Shown here piece by piece: positions 44,301-55,885 of a stretch of DNA of 64,000 nucleotides. The notes below the pieces were generated by a model. The model was not told the DNA's origin. It was given only the letters and a program-made list of their open reading frames with translations, and made no database searches. A program made the position numbers and the translations under genes. Positions within the stretch are counted from its first letter, which is position 1. Each line of letters starts with the position of its first letter. The stretch covers positions 15,765,891 to 15,829,890 of the forward strand of contig CM073544.1 in NCBI GenBank assembly GCA_037074615.1. The letters are read 5' to 3'. This DNA comes from Leucaena leucocephala (Eukaryota > Streptophyta > Magnoliopsida > Fabales > Fabaceae).

Positions 44301-46045
44301 AATCTAAGTTACAACTAAGCTTTCAAATTTATATTAATCTTCTTCCATTATGATGTAAGCAAGCGCTCCCTGTCCCAATTTCTATTCACGCTGCATTGTT
44401 TTCTTCTTTGTATAGTCATTTTTTCATTCTTTATTGTTGCTCGTGAAATTGAATAGAGAGGAAACAGTAGAATAGCTGATTTTACTAGTTTTCTTTGCTA
44501 GCTATCTACTTGACCAACTAAAAATTATGTCCGTGAGGGTTATGTACCTCCCATATTATGCCATTCAACTAGATTATCTGCCATATAACGGCTTCCGTTT
44601 CTTATGTATTTACATTGTCAATGGATCTTTAGCTTCATTTACTTTATAATATATTGTCACCAAGGTGTTTGTTTCTAGTTTGTTGGAGTGTAGAATAGGC
44701 TTATGAATTATGGAAAAAAGATAGTAGAAGAAATAGACTTGTAAATTGTGTATCCTCCAACAACCGCCTTTCCCATCCTTCTCTTCTTTTATATTTTAAA
44801 TACAATAGCAGTTATTAGCAGATCGCTAGGTTGTTAGCTGGGTTGAGGTTTCCTTTAAAAGCCATTCATGCACTACAGTTGTTGATGATGGGTTATTTAG
44901 ATATTATTGACCATGCGTTAAAAGGTTGCCAAAATTGTTATCGTTGCTTTCATCCTAATTGCTTCATGTGTGATTTGACTTAGTTGAGTTAAACGTTTTG
45001 ACATCTGTATAAATTGTGAATTTGGACTAGGTGGAATCTATGATGACAGACAATTCAATTGTTTTAGGGATATAGTGGAGCTTATTTATTTTAGCTAGAA
45101 TAACTTATTTGTGTCTTGATATTTTTCTTGGCAGATTTTTTGTTTCACATGACAGGGAGTTTCATATTGCATCGCTTCCTTACAAACCTGACTTTAAGGT
45201 TATGCCTGAGGGTTGGGATGTTATTACCAAAGATTTGGATGAAGTCCATTATGAAATCTCCCAAAAGGAAGATGAGATGCTTTATCAAGAATTTGTTCAA
45301 AGGATGAATTTCAACAAAAAGAAAGTAAGTTCCTGGGTCCATAACCTTATGTTCCTCAATGGAGAGGAAGCTAATGTTAAATATATTCTTTTGCTGATAA
45401 TTTGTGATGTATCCTTTTGTTGGTCTGAAATGACTCTGGCAGAGAGGAGCCGACATTGTCATATTTCGGATTTTGTGGAATGAGAGATGAAAATGGGCAT
45501 ATACATAATAGGAATTAAATGAGGATAGGATTTGCCGATAGGACTTGTGGTATTATCTGACTAAAGATGCCCCTCACAGTGATGAGTGTTAATGCTAATA
45601 ACTGATCAGTTGCTGATAGGTTACTGTAATTCAAAGCCTCTAACAACATTCGATTTTAGTGTGGTAGAAGTTTAATCTTTTAGCGTCATTTAATCTCCTT
45701 TTCCATTGTTTACAAACATTGTGGATGTGGTTGGGGAAAACATTAGTTTTACCCTCTCGTTTGTTGATTAAACTTAACTTATATGCTGCTTTTATTCTGA
45801 TTATCAGTGGTTTTAATTTTATTTAGATGGCGGGGGAGGTGAAATGCCACAAATATAGTAGGCGTCGGCCTTGTAATGGATGGACATTTACAGTAGAGAA
45901 GTTAGGACCTCGAGGGAAGCGTGGAGGCGGTGGAGGCTGGAAATTTGCGAGCTTGCCAGATGGATCCAGTCGACTGCTGGACGAGATGGAGAAAATGTAT
46001 GTGAAACGAGAAACTCCACGCCGGCGACGTAGGATACTTCCTTAA
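38332..46045 (+). CDS. Mitochondrial ribosomal protein, Bot1p/mS45-like
   Basis: Exons 38332-38957, 45135-45324 and 45827-46045 give 344 aa. The N terminus MQNIQRLISRLYISTPRALRS is Arg/Ser-rich and amphipathic, a likely mitochondrial targeting peptide. The core EMYRLHKQNPEVYTIERLAK, then DYRIMRQRVHAILWLKELEEEEEKK, is the eukaryotic mitochondrial regulator (Bot1p, small-subunit mS45) signature. Next follow FVSHDREFHIASLPYKPDF, then KCHKYSRRRP and a glycine/arginine-rich C terminus. It should act in the mitochondrial small ribosomal subunit. Intron 1 is 6.2 kb, of which 5.1 kb is a young chromovirus in the same orientation. Removing the element leaves a roughly 1.06-kb intron with normal GTAAGT and GGCAG ends. 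An in-frame non-ATG extension upstream of 38332 is ignored. Confidence 0.87.
39052..39322 (+). repeat. 5' LTR of chromovirus
   Basis: It starts TGTTATGAAATTAC and ends AAGCATAACA, 271 bp. A TATAAATA box lies at 39134-39141 and a long CT-rich stretch follows it. It is bounded on the left by GGAGC. Confidence 0.97.
39324..39335 (+). other. primer-binding site (tRNA-iMet)
   Basis: TGGTATCAGAGC begins one base after the 5' LTR. It is the standard complement to the 3' end of plant initiator methionine tRNA, used to prime minus-strand DNA synthesis. Confidence 0.95.
39372..43115 (+). CDS. chromovirus Gag-Pol polyprotein, ended by a nonsense codon in integrase
   Basis: 1247 codons then TAG. Retrotransposon gag domain at about residues 85-190 (DFPKYDGKNIHSWILKCERYF). 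Zinc knuckle CFYCHERFSRDHRC at about 324. Aspartic protease IDNGSTHNF at about 403, with Asn where Ser/Thr is usual. Reverse transcriptase ends its catalytic loop in FFDDILIYS at about 747. RNase H shows EADACGAGVGAVL at about 892. Integrase has its zinc-binding His/Cys part at about 1083-1126, first catalytic Asp at about 1153 (SMDFIEG) and second at about 1212 (IISDRDPIF). The frame stops at the codon expected to be Gln just before the catalytic Glu (HPQSDG, stop, TEV). Without readthrough the integrase would lack its third acidic residue and the chromodomain. Confidence 0.95.
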   Translation: MVKTRRQETTKIMEDRLLGVEGRLSKVDDLQETVLGFREEMQMMGRAFRQELQTATQELRGIIQGVPHRHGNPRGNDHGDDRRRVRVPRMDFPKYDGKNIHSWILKCERYFRVEDIPEEGKVDAAAVNLDGDSFEWQLATERRWGEYRPTWDEYAELLRKTFGPPYEKPMTELTHLRQTGPLAEFNVRFDTIAAKLDLSEAYLVDVYVGALKDEIADSVLMFDPQTLVEARRLARIQEIAVNHRGTKSVNEKMGKQVVGSSTPAIPLTAYKNALLKGGPASGTIETPLVVKDPVMGPKIPARSVRPIKMLTAEEEAEHRAKNLCFYCHERFSRDHRCPERQRMQLHFIALEEDNEIHVDSAMGEEGADDLVPLLSLHAIHGQETAESMKIAGSVGKRSIYILIDNGSTHNFLDRTLARKLGWKEENDDLSLVQVAGGRKLKVHGIWKGFQWRMQGMEFETNVRVIDLHTYDVVLGLEWLRTIKNAYWEYDRMAMHFWYKGGMCTLQATVPKTPEVVFTTKWHFQSSGDQQVFLVQLLRPQEGVQLFTMQSEVIVYPEGVQELLNEFDDVFKEPQSLPPLRPGHNHPIVLQEGTNPINIKPYRYSTEQKNVIEQQVRDLLENGVLQESCSPFSAPIVLVKKKDGTWRMCIDYRELNKYTIKNQYPIPLVEDLLDELHSATCFTKLDLRAGYHQIRMVPDDCYKTAFKTHSGHYEWLVMPFGLTNAPATFQGAMNDIFRPYLRKFVLVFFDDILIYSPSITEHVSHLRLVLSTLRDQQYYVKKSKCTFAARSVEYLGHIITEGKVSTDPKKIQAIVDWPEPQNVKQLRGFLGLAGYYRRFIKGYGGMARPLTLLTRKDAFKWSEEASNSFQRLKDILVSAPVLTLPNFSKRFVVEADACGAGVGAVLMQEGQPIAFFSKALGSHHAKLSIYEKELLAVVLAVENWHQYLERSCFSIKTDQQSLKYLLGQKLKTPFQMYWLAKLMGYDYEIQYKKGTDNCVADALSRLHGSQILHMTLDTASPELLELIKDSWEADPRVATVLTDIKQKADGIAGKFTWDGAVLRRNGKIVVGKVVGVRQQILEWLHSSAQGGHSGINATYQKVRGLFWWRDLHKEVEEFVKGCDTCARCKYETVASPGLLQPLPIASKVWESISMDFIEGLPKSNGKEAIWVIVDRMSKYAHFISLAHPFTASSLAQIFLDQVYKLHGAPAEIISDRDPIFVSNFWKEFVKILRIEQKLSSAYHPQSDG
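43116..43868 (+). pseudogene. downstream part of integrase plus chromodomain, same frame after TAG
   Basis: The reading frame continues without shift after the TAG with TEVLNRCLE, which holds the catalytic Glu. SLAEWWYNTTFHTS and TPYEILYGQKPP, typical for plant gypsy integrase, follow. A GPY/F-like part (FYGPYKVVERVGPVAYRL) comes next. A chromodomain at about 43725-43850 (TEVLIQWKGYPEEESSW) closes it, ending at a TGA at 43866. A chromodomain is thought to direct insertion to particular chromatin. It lacks its own start in good context, so it is probably untranslated unless the stop is read through. Confidence 0.9.
43886..43894 (+). other. polypurine tract of chromovirus
   Basis: AGGGGGGGG lies just before the 3' LTR (which starts at 43898), the expected place for the plus-strand primer. 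Confidence 0.85.
43898..44168 (+). repeat. 3' LTR of chromovirus
   Basis: 271 bp, identical by eye to the 5' LTR, ending AAGCATAACA and followed by the GGAGC duplication. Its TATA box is at 43980-43987. Its promoter faces the remaining exons of the mS45-like gene. Confidence 0.97.
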
Positions 46046-47381
46046 CCTCTTGATGATTATGTTTTGAACTATTTGATTAGATGTTAACGAAATGAATTCA
46101 ATGGCTTCAAACATTTTGTTATCTTACAGATAGTCATTTTGTTATCATACAGACGGTGCCATCTTTCGCGTGGGGTGGCCTTGTCAAGAAACTTTGCCCC
46201 TTCCTCTTTCTTATTTTCCACAAACTAATGATCATGTTTCGTCCAAAAGCCTAGTTATTTGGGTAATTTATGGTAATTTTATCATTTATTTCAATTTATT
46301 ATCGGATTTGTTTAACTCTTGACAACAAAAGCTAATGTACAAAAATTATATATATGGGTAAATTTTATGCAATATGGATTCTTACTATTTTGTTTTTTAA
46401 AAGATTTTCTTAACAAGTATAGGAAGAAAATATACAAAGATTTTATTCTTAATTTTTCATATAAATTTTATGTAATGTGAATTATTATTACAACTCCCAT
46501 CTTTTTAAAGATGTTCTTACCAAGTTATAATCAACAAGAAGCTTTACTAGATATGGTTGGATTATACAATATCATTATATTCTACTAATCATTAAATTTA
46601 AATATATTAACTAACAAGTTTCATTTAATAATTTTATTTAATGTTGTCTTTAGTTTTTTTACAACCCCTCTTCACATGATTTAAAATTGCCAATTATATC
46701 CTTTTCTAAACTTTTTTTATATAAGTCCAGACCACTTCAAAAAAAAATTTATATATATTCATTATAAATTTTAATCATATCCATCTCAACATTATCATCT
46801 CTACTACCCAAATTTTATGTTGTTATCCCTTTAAATAACATCATATACAAATTAGGTGATTCAATTGGATAAAAGCTCTGGGAGTTATTTGTGACCAAAC
46901 AGCGTTACTGGTTAACCGGGTGGGTATTCTTGGAATTCTTCTAATGAAGTAAACAAATCAAGCATTCTGTAGTAAAAATGCCTAATAATTTAAGAACTTG
47001 AAGGCAAAATAAATAAATAAATCATTCGAAAATTGGGCTGTCATGCTATCCTCACGACTACGCCAAGTCCAATTATATTTCTATGCTCACAAGTTGAAAG
47101 GGCTCTGTGGAAGTCGCTCAGAATATAAAATATTTAGGATGCGCCAAGCGGCTGTCACCATTGTACCAAAAAAAAAACGGCTGTCACCAAAAATATATTC
47201 CACACAAGGGATTCACCGGCGCCCCTTATTCACAAGCTTTTTCCATCGACCAATGGCTGCTCGTACTCGTAATTCGCTTATCAGCTCCAGCCCCACGAAA
47301 CTTCATTTTTCTTTTCTCCCCTTTCTTGGTAGGATGGCTCCACGAGGCAAATCAGTTCTGCAGCATCGTCAATTCATAAAC
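46046..47381. other. intergenic between convergent mS45-like and BMS1 genes
   Basis: Strongly AT-rich from 46.3 to 46.9 kb, with no recognisable gene. The long plus-strand open frame that begins near 47043 overlaps the last BMS1 exon in antisense and is not believed. Both 3' UTRs lie here. Confidence 0.45.
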
Positions 47382-50300
47382 TCATACCTCTGCTCTCCGG
47401 ATTTTCTTCTGTTTTTCTTGCTCACGATATCGCTCTCGCCTTTCTTCTCTTTGGCGTTTTCTTTGCAACTGCTCATCTTTTGCTCTCTCAGCTTCATGTT
47501 CTTTCCTCTTCTCCTCCTCTTTCTGCTTGCGCTTTTTCAACTGCAAAAGGCCCACATAAGATGTAGAATGAAAGAAGACATGAGAAATGTACTCTTAAAT
47601 ACAAAAAGTAGAACCACTACAATATAGTGTAATAATCGAGGTAATTAGAAAGCTGACAATAGATCGTCTTGGACATAGAAGCAAGTGACAGCAGTCAAGA
47701 GAATGGCAAAATAGTCAACACACTAACCTTCTCATTTCTAATTAATTGGAGCTGTTGTACAAGAGCATGGACTTTACGCTCATGAGTATCCCGAACAACA
47801 GCCCTTCTCTCAGCAAGTGACCGCCGCTTTCGACTAGGCATATCTTTAGGTTTTGACGCAAAAGGAAGTGATTCCTGTAGAGACTTGGGAATCACCAATG
47901 GATTGAACTTCCGTGGCTTTGTTTCAATTTTCTGGCAAAGAAAATAGAGGAAAAAGCAGAGAGCCAATCATAAGTATAAGACACAAAACAGGGAAGAAAG
48001 AAGGAAAATCTGTGGGCCAGACATACTTTCTGCATAGAACCAGATCATACCTTGTAAAGTGAATCTTTATTCACAGGTACAGGAAGCTTGAAATCCTTTC
48101 TCAATTCAGCAACTGTTTTCATTCCTTGCCAGGTCTGCTGACGAGGCTGCAATGCTGTTGTTAAGGGATTAAAAAACTGAGGAACATCAACTTGAGTCCA
48201 TGCACGCAAGAAAACAATGTCACTCATCAAAATTTTGTCCTCAAAGGTGCACCGAGCAATTCCTTCATTGGGATTGCTTCCATTCTTCTTTGACTGCTTG
48301 TGGATATCTTCTTTTACAGCCTGCCAGATTAAAATCTCAGCATAAGCAGATGGCAAATAATTTATAAACAATCCCATCCTAACGAATGGTGAAAACAAAT
48401 CCAACCAAAACTAACAGGACAAAACATTATACACGAGATAGAGCTGTAAAGTTACAAAGTACGAACCTTCTTGACCTGCCCCCTGATCCCACTCACTGTT
48501 CGAATAGCTGCACCTTCAAACCGAGCCACTTCAAGATCCGAAGTGAACATATCCTTGATAAGTGCTGTCTTCTTGAATATCTTACAAGGGTAACCAACCA
48601 ACTTTATTTTCTTCACTATCCTTGCTGCATGATTAAATTCAAGTACAACGGCAGTTGCCGTGATCCTAAATGATTCCTGATAAATCCAATGAAGTCTCAT
48701 TGAGCAAAAATTATTACATGAATCAACCGAAAATAAAAAGGAAAGTACAAGACTAACATCTCTATGGTAGAAAAGCAAATAGAAACGAAGAAATTCAGAT
48801 ATATTCTGTTGATATCATTGGATAGAAGTGAATCTCAATGAAAGTCAAGTGCAAAATCCAGAGACCCAATAGTGTCAAATTTGACCTGATTGTTTGATAA
48901 ATTCTGAACAGCAACTATCCCAGTATTGAGAGGGGCAAGAGGGCCCCAAAACATAGCCAAGCAATGCATATGTTCTGGAGTGTATTTAAGCATACGGTGC
49001 CTCCCATTACGATCCTCAATAGCATAAACCGGGGTTGTCTGGTAACGCCTCCATCCAACAGAAACAATTATAGGATCTCTAGTCTTAAGAACTTTCTTGT
49101 GCCATCTATGCCGCTTGAACCTAGCCTGTACAGAAGAGGTAGAACGAATTAATTTTTTTATGAGAAGGAAAGGAGGGATCACAGCTAGAGTTTAAAGAAA
49201 CGGGGATCGATATGAAAGTTTAAATAAACATATCAGAACCGATCATTATTAAGTAACAACCAGTATTTACAGCCAAATTTTAATCATCCCACACGTACCA
49301 GTAGCTTGGCATGTTTCCTTCTTTCATGCATATAAATACGACGTCGTCATTCATAAAAATACAAGTTCTTCCATATTTGCATCATCAAAAGAAAGTCCAA
49401 TCCCAAGCATCCTTAGTATGTTAAAAAACCTTTGTGAAGTTCATTCAGGTATTCACCACCAGATTTTCAAATAAAAACATATCATGTGGGCATATTTTAC
49501 AGCTTAGCTAGCACCATATTAGTAGATCCTTAGAAAAAGAATTATCCACATAAGTTATAGAAGAACCTAATAGCAAACACCTAAAATCTGCACCTAAGTT
49601 TTCTCCTGTATTATAAGCACCAAACAAAAAGTTAACTATAAGTCACTGTGGTTCTCTCCTAAATTCCTGCAAAATGTTTTATATTTGTGATTGAGATTAT
49701 ATTGCATTTAAATAACCTGGCTATCTGTAACCCTAACTAGTTCGTTTAATTCTATATATTTTTTTCACGTGGTGCCTATCCTGATTATTAGACATTTTTT
49801 ACTCAGCCAGTAATTTTTCACACAAAGAAGTTCAACACTTGTTTCCTACTAAATTTAGTAATATTTCAGCTTCCAGTGAGCTACTGCATTAACCTCAAAC
49901 TATTTGACAACTCCCAGCAAACCACTTATATCAGGGTGGTAACGTAAGTATGGAACTGCCAAAAAAACAAATTCCAATGACCTGCATGTATCCGACATTT
50001 TCTTCTGCAACACCAATCCCTCCTACTAATATTGGGTGGTAAGGATCAAAGTATTCAACCATCTCATAAGGGACATCATGAACCTCCAATCTTAGGTAAC
50101 TTCCTGTTTGAAAGCCTTCTATCTCTAATCGGGTAGCCTCGTCAAGATCATCGAGTTCAGCTATATTCATCTGTTTCCGAAGTTCAATTTCCTCCTTCAA
50201 CTGAAATACCAAGAATGAGTGCCTGTTATTTAGGTACATCAGTATATGAGATTTAATCAAAGCAAAGGAATTTACCTTATCGAAATAGCTACTTTCATTA

Positions 50301-53300
50301 GCTTGACCACGATGGAACTTGGCCTCATTTTTATTACTTGCTTCTTCCTCAGATGATCCATCATACGTAGATCAAAATTAAGGTCACAAATAGAATCCAT
50401 AGTGCACTTGATTTTGCACCACCAAAAAAAAAGTGTAGCAGGGCAGGGGCCAAAACCCTAAACCCACAATTTTTTATAACAAAGGAACAAATTAATAATG
50501 ATTCAGCAACCACAATTAATTGCTCTCAGGAGGGGCTGCATCCTTCTATCTACTCTTAATGATAATTTTTATGACAAAAGAACTAAACTGTGAAATAGGA
50601 CAAACACAGATAAATTCAAGTTCAACTCAGACTTGATTATATAATTCTCTACTTCTACCTTTTTTGGGGAGCTATGATGTTAACTCTTCCTATTAGAACA
50701 TAAAGAGGGGGGTGTGAAGGATATTGAGCATCAAATTTTGCACGGAGAGCGAGTTTCTTGAGCCTCCGCTCTTCAGCTTCCAAGTCCTCTCCCTTCTGTA
50801 CCATTTCAGTAACTTCACTATCCGTCTGATGACTCTCATACTTCTCTCCGGCTTCTAAATCTTCAAAGTCACCATAGACAGCATCAAATTCATCTCCAGT
50901 AGTAGCCTCAGATACTTGGTTTCTAAGTGCAGCTTTTGACCAGTCACCAGTAACAAAACGATCACGAATTTGATCAAAATCTTTGTCTTCCCAGCATTTA
51001 ACATCCACAAACTTTGCAGTCTTAGAACAGTCCTCAGTGTTGACATTTTCACCATCTAATCCCTCTCTCATTTTTTGCTATAAATTTAAAAAAGAGATTA
51101 AAAGCAAGCACAGAAAGGTTACTAGTTTATATTAATAATTTGCAAAGACAAACAAAGGCAGATATTCTGAAGGTCAACAATGGCCAGTTCCGCTCAAGGA
51201 AAAAAGGATTTGTTGAGACACACGACATGTGCTGTGAAAAATTGCTTAGTTCCAACATGAAAGGGAAATAAATGTTGTGAAGCATAATTATTAATCATGC
51301 AAAGATTAGTTTTATGCAATCAAAATGCTATAACAAATAGGCATTAGTTCTCTTTCTGAAAGAAGTGAGCACTTGTAGAACAAGTAGTGGGAGGTAGCAA
51401 ATGACCGACCTTTCTAACTTCCTCTTTAGGCTTAAAAAATTCATCTTCACTTTCTTCATCCTCACTACTGTCATCCTCTTTCTTCACATTGGTTGAATTA
51501 ACAGTAGACTTCCCATACACAAGTTGCATCAGGCTACGAGTTTGCCGTAAGATAGTTCTTTCAGCCAACAACTCCTTCCACTTTGAAACCTCTCCCACAT
51601 CATCTTCTAAGAAGGATGTTGAAAGAAAAAATCAGGAACAAGGTAAAGTCACAAATTAAGACTCATCAAATTTTATGACTAGACCAGTTATTGGAATAAA
51701 AACTATAGGTCATTTAAGATCCTCCTAATATCCTTCCAAACAGAGCTTTTGTCTACCAAATCTACTTCCTATTAGCAGAACAACCCAACACGTATACAGC
51801 CAAAAAGACCATATGGATGCAAATCTTAACAATGAGATGAAGAACTGTACCATCTGCATCATCATCATGGCTCTCTTCTGAAGATTCCGAGTCAGATGAT
51901 GCTGCATCATCACTGACAGCCCCGTCCTCTTCATCTGAATCCTATAAATGATGTCATTTAGTGCTGGTGAGCATTCTCATCGCAATATCCAAACTGAGAT
52001 ATGTAGAATATGAAAACAAAATTTTATGATTTGCATATAATGAATCAGTGGATTTAAGTAAAGATTGCAATGGCCGGTCAGCATGCTACACTGCTACCAT
52101 TAAGAATATGTTGAGGACCACAGAAGGGGGGTTCTGTTCAACAAAAATAACAACTTTCAGCCTACCTTCAAATCATTTTGATCAACATCATTTCCAAACA
52201 CTGCTCTTCTCCTAAGCCTTCCACCATGAAACTCAACACATTCTTTTAAGTGATCTCCAGTTGCAGCTTTACCATCTCTTGTGTCACTATCTTCTTCAGA
52301 ATCACTAGTTTCACTGTCTGTTATGGCATTGGGAGGAACGGCTTCATCTTGATCAGATTCTGAACCATCCATATCCATTTCATTATTTTCTACATTTCTT
52401 CCTTGTGCGTCATGTAGTGCTTCAGATGACACATTTGACTTTTGACTAAAAAGATTGATAGTGCTATTCTCTAGTTTTTCATTGATTGAGTACTTGGTAT
52501 TCTGAAGTGATCTCACCAAAACCTCCCCTACATCTCTGTCCTTTCCTGTTAAAATTGTGAAAAAATATAATATTTTATTACAAAAATACTGGAATCAGGA
52601 AGAAATGGGACCAAATAAAAATTAACCAGCACATGTAGCTGTTATATATCATATTCAATGAAGATACCAGGTTAAGAAATAATAGTCCCAGGCCAGGACA
52701 ACAGAATATACAGGAAACGAAATCAGAAGAACCATCAAATGACTATAATATATTCTCATCAACAAGACAACATGCATGATAAGAGGTAAAACAAAATTTA
52801 AAAACCTTTGCCTGCCATGGATGAGTTTTCGTCATCAACTTTTGAGAACTGGACTAAGTGATCGTTAATATTTATGTACACAGCATCTTTGTCATATAGA
52901 AGATCCCCAAGGCCAGACATGGGAGCGTAGAATAACTTCTCCCTATCTCGCAGTCCCTTCTTCTTTGCAGCAGATGGTAGAGGGCAAGGATCAGGTAACA
53001 GAGTGATAGCAGCTAAACTATGATCACCCACTCCTGCTATGTGCACCTGATTTCCAAAATATATGTTGAGTGCCAACAATGGGGAACATAAACAGAAGTA
53101 ACGCAAGTGCCGTTTGATCATCAAGTTTCCATATCAAACTAAGCAGGACAGTAAAAATTCATTACATTTTTTGACCTATCTTTAAGCCAAACACCATAAC
53201 CAAGGTCCCTTGGTCTAAAATGCTTTACATTTTTCTGAGAACAATGAAGTTTGGGAAAGAACAGATACTGAAAAGCATAATTTTTTAGTAAATTATAAGG

Positions 53301-55191
53301 TGGAAACCCCATATATGACGGGATGCCACAACTTGGTATTTTTGACATTAAAGTTAATCATTTCAAGAGAAAAAAGGTGTGGCACATTATTTATAGATCA
53401 ACTAGGGCAAATTTCCCCCTAATTAGCCATATACAAGTATGCCGCAACAGGGCAAATGAAGGGATAGATTCATAGTAAAACATGAAGTATGCAATGCAGA
53501 ATCAGCGATGTGAGCAAACTAATGCACAATCAATGGTTAAAAATGCATAAAAGGAGGAGGAGGAAAACAATGTTTAGTGTATTGCTTTAGAGGGAAACAT
53601 GATGCTATTAGTTTTTAAACAATAGTTGATAATATACCAGAACAAAAACGTACCTTATTTCCCCTTTTCAAATTACACCCTCTCAGATAACCATAAAGTG
53701 TGACTTTTCTGTCACATTTCTTATTTTCTATAACTCTTTCAGCAGGAGTGATATCTTCAAACCGATCCACCAAAACATAAGGGTGGGAAGTTCGCCAAGA
53801 TAGAGGATGAAACTTCATAACAGAAATAAAGCGGGCAAGATTGTGCACTTCACGCTTTGGATACCTTAATTAAAAAAATGAGATTTTAAGAATTCAACTT
53901 ATACCTAACATTTGCAATCATTATTAATATCTGTAAAAAAACAGAGACTGTACGATCAATAAAGGAGAATATTGCTAAGATGCTTACTTTCCATGAATAA
54001 GACCAGATAAATAAAACAATTTAGCTCCATCGTATATTTCAGTCCAGAAACGGTGTTTAAGACGTTGCTTTGTTTTCTTCAACTTTTTAGCATCCTTGAA
54101 TTTATCAAGATGAGTCAGAACACCCATGACCTTTGGGAACCCATGAACTTGTAATATATTAAGGAATTCAAAGGTTTCCTGCAGTTGAATTGGGGAAAGG
54201 TAAGGACAATTAGAAACACAATTTTCAAGACACGCCAAGTTTATCTCAATTGCATTTTCATACTGCAGTGAAATATAATAATTAACTAGATTGATACAAT
54301 ATGTTTCAGTATACAACTCTATTAATTAACCCTCCAATAACTCACCACTTCAAAACCATAGCTCCCATCTATGAGAAGCAATGCTAGATCTGCAAATTTT
54401 GCGGCGTCTATCATGCCATTGATATCATTTGGGCATTCCACAAACTGCAGTCGCCTCTGCTTTCCTGATCAGACAATTATTTATCAGCACCAATCGATTT
54501 TCCACCAAAATACAGAAATAGTCTAAAAATACCGTATGCAGTAATATGGCTAAGTAAATAAGCAGCGACTATGGCTAAGTAAATGAGCAGGGACTCTGGC
54601 TAAGGAAATATGCACAAACCTGATACAATGGTTATCGGACCTCGAACCTCAGGCAAATTTTGCTTCGTATAATGTTTTACCAAGGACTTTATTAAGAGCG
54701 ACTTCCCAACCTAAAAGCAAACCAGTTTGAGGCAACAAGAAACAAATTAAAAGGAAAACGGTGGCAAATTAATATATGATTATAGGGAAAGTGACACATG
54801 GATAATACACGTACCTTCGGAGGACCCTGCACCACGACGACATAAGGTGCTGGCTCACCATAAGACCGGTCAATAATTGGAACATGAAGACGACGCTGCT
54901 CTTTCTCGACGGCACGGGATTGTAATCTTTTGGCTTTCGCGGAAGAAGCAAAAGCAAACGCCTAACATACATTACGCTCCGCCATTAAATATAAGGAAGA
55001 CTACAGTTTCTTCTTGCACAAACGAAAAGGAGAACCCAAAACAAAAGCATGAAGAGTACCTTAGGATTTTGTTTGTGATGGTCATCACCAACTTCTTGCT
55101 TCTTCTTCTTCTTATCCGACTTGGCCTTCTTTGCACCAGACTGACGAGACCTGTGAGGCTTATGTGATTGGTCAGCATCGTTCACAGCCAT
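47382..55191 (-). CDS. BMS1: BMS1 ribosome-biogenesis GTPase
   Basis: Eighteen exons on the minus strand: 55191-55060, 54961-54815, 54710-54620, 54464-54346, 54178-53988, 53864-53654, 53046-52806, 52545-52166, 51941-51851, 51606-51410, 51077-50725, 50366-50276, 50200-49982, 49125-48886, 48676-48467, 48320-48051, 47931-47728, 47540-47382. They give 1181 aa, near yeast Bms1 (about 1180), with no broken frame. A basic N terminus (KKAKSDKKKKKQ) precedes a P-loop GPPKVGKSLLIKSL spanning exons 2 and 3. The G domain follows (VMGVLTHLDKFKD as the G4 region), then a long acidic Ser/Asp/Glu linker (exons 8-11). The conserved C-terminal half has LKRH-type block FKRHRWHKKVLK, VGWRRYQTTPVYAIEDRNGRH and EFNHAARIVKKIKLVGYP, and the end is Lys/Arg-rich coiled coil. 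BMS1 acts in the nucleolar small-subunit processome with Rcl1. The intron 50724-50367 is of the AT-AC type. Confidence 0.93.
54545..54615. repeat. 25-bp tandem repeat in BMS1 intron 3
   Basis: Nearly three units of 25 bp begin TATGGCTAAGTAAAT at 54545 and 54570 and TCTGGCTAAGGAAAT at 54595. The array ends right at the splice donor of BMS1 exon 3 (exon end 54620). Confidence 0.8.
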
Positions 55192-55342
55192 GATTCAGCT
55201 CAATCAGTCCCCGATTTTTGCAGCCCTGCAACAGGAGTTTGTTTGCTAGGGTTTATGGGCGGCTTAACGGCGGGGGCGGTAATGCCTGTAATTGTGAATG
55301 GCGGCTTTTCTCTTTAACACGTTCTGTTTTTTAACAAGCACC

Positions 55343-55885
55343 AGGGTGTGTTTGGATTAGCTTTTGGACAATAGATTCTGGGAAAAATAGATTCTGGAGA
55401 ATAGATTTTGGGTAGAATAGATTCTAGGAAGAATAAATTTTGGGAATAAAGATGTTTGGATGATTAGTAGTAGAATCACTTTTTATATTGGTAAATTACT
55501 AAAAAGGGTATGATATGATTAAAAGTAAGAGAGATGAAAGAGGAGAGAGAATAGAGTGTAGAGAGGAGAGATGAAAGAGAAAAAAAGAGATAAGAGAGGA
55601 GAGAGGAGAGAGAAAAAAAGAGATAAGAGAAGAGAGAGGAGAGATAATAGAGAAAAGAGAGGAGAGAGGGTGTAAGAAAAAGTAAGGGTATAATAGTAAT
55701 TGGATAATCCAAAACTTAGGTTTCAAATAAAAAGCTATTTTCAGTAGCTTATTCAAAACCTAGGTTTCAAACCGAGGTTTTGCCCAAAATCAATTCTCAA
55801 CAAAAATTGCTGTTTGTATAAAAAAATTTCAAACCGCGGTTTTGGCCAAAATTGATTTTCAAACCTCATTGGCAAACAGGCACCT
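55343..55885 (-). mobile_element. MITE-like element, copy B
   Basis: The plus strand begins AGGGTGTGTTTGGATTAG and ends GGCAAACAGGCACCT, an imperfect inverted repeat. Read on the minus strand it is collinear with the element at 20641-20970, including the AATTACTATTATACCC block and the CT-rich tract. It is longer, with extra copies of an ATAGATTCTGG-type motif near one end. It gives the Ser/Leu-rich open frames at 55476-55756, which are not genes. Confidence 0.65.

Noticed and set aside
47043..47627. 194-codon plus-strand open frame
   Set aside because: It overlaps the last BMS1 exon in antisense; its Ser/Leu/Phe-rich sequence is the mirror of the Lys/Arg/Glu-rich BMS1 tail.
54179..54262. in-frame extension before BMS1 exon 5
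   Set aside because: The extra residues are not BMS1-like; the acceptor CTGCAG at 54179 gives the conserved ETFEFLN start.
55476..55756. Ser/Leu/Phe-rich minus-strand open frames
   Set aside because: They arise from the CT-rich core of MITE copy B, not from a gene.
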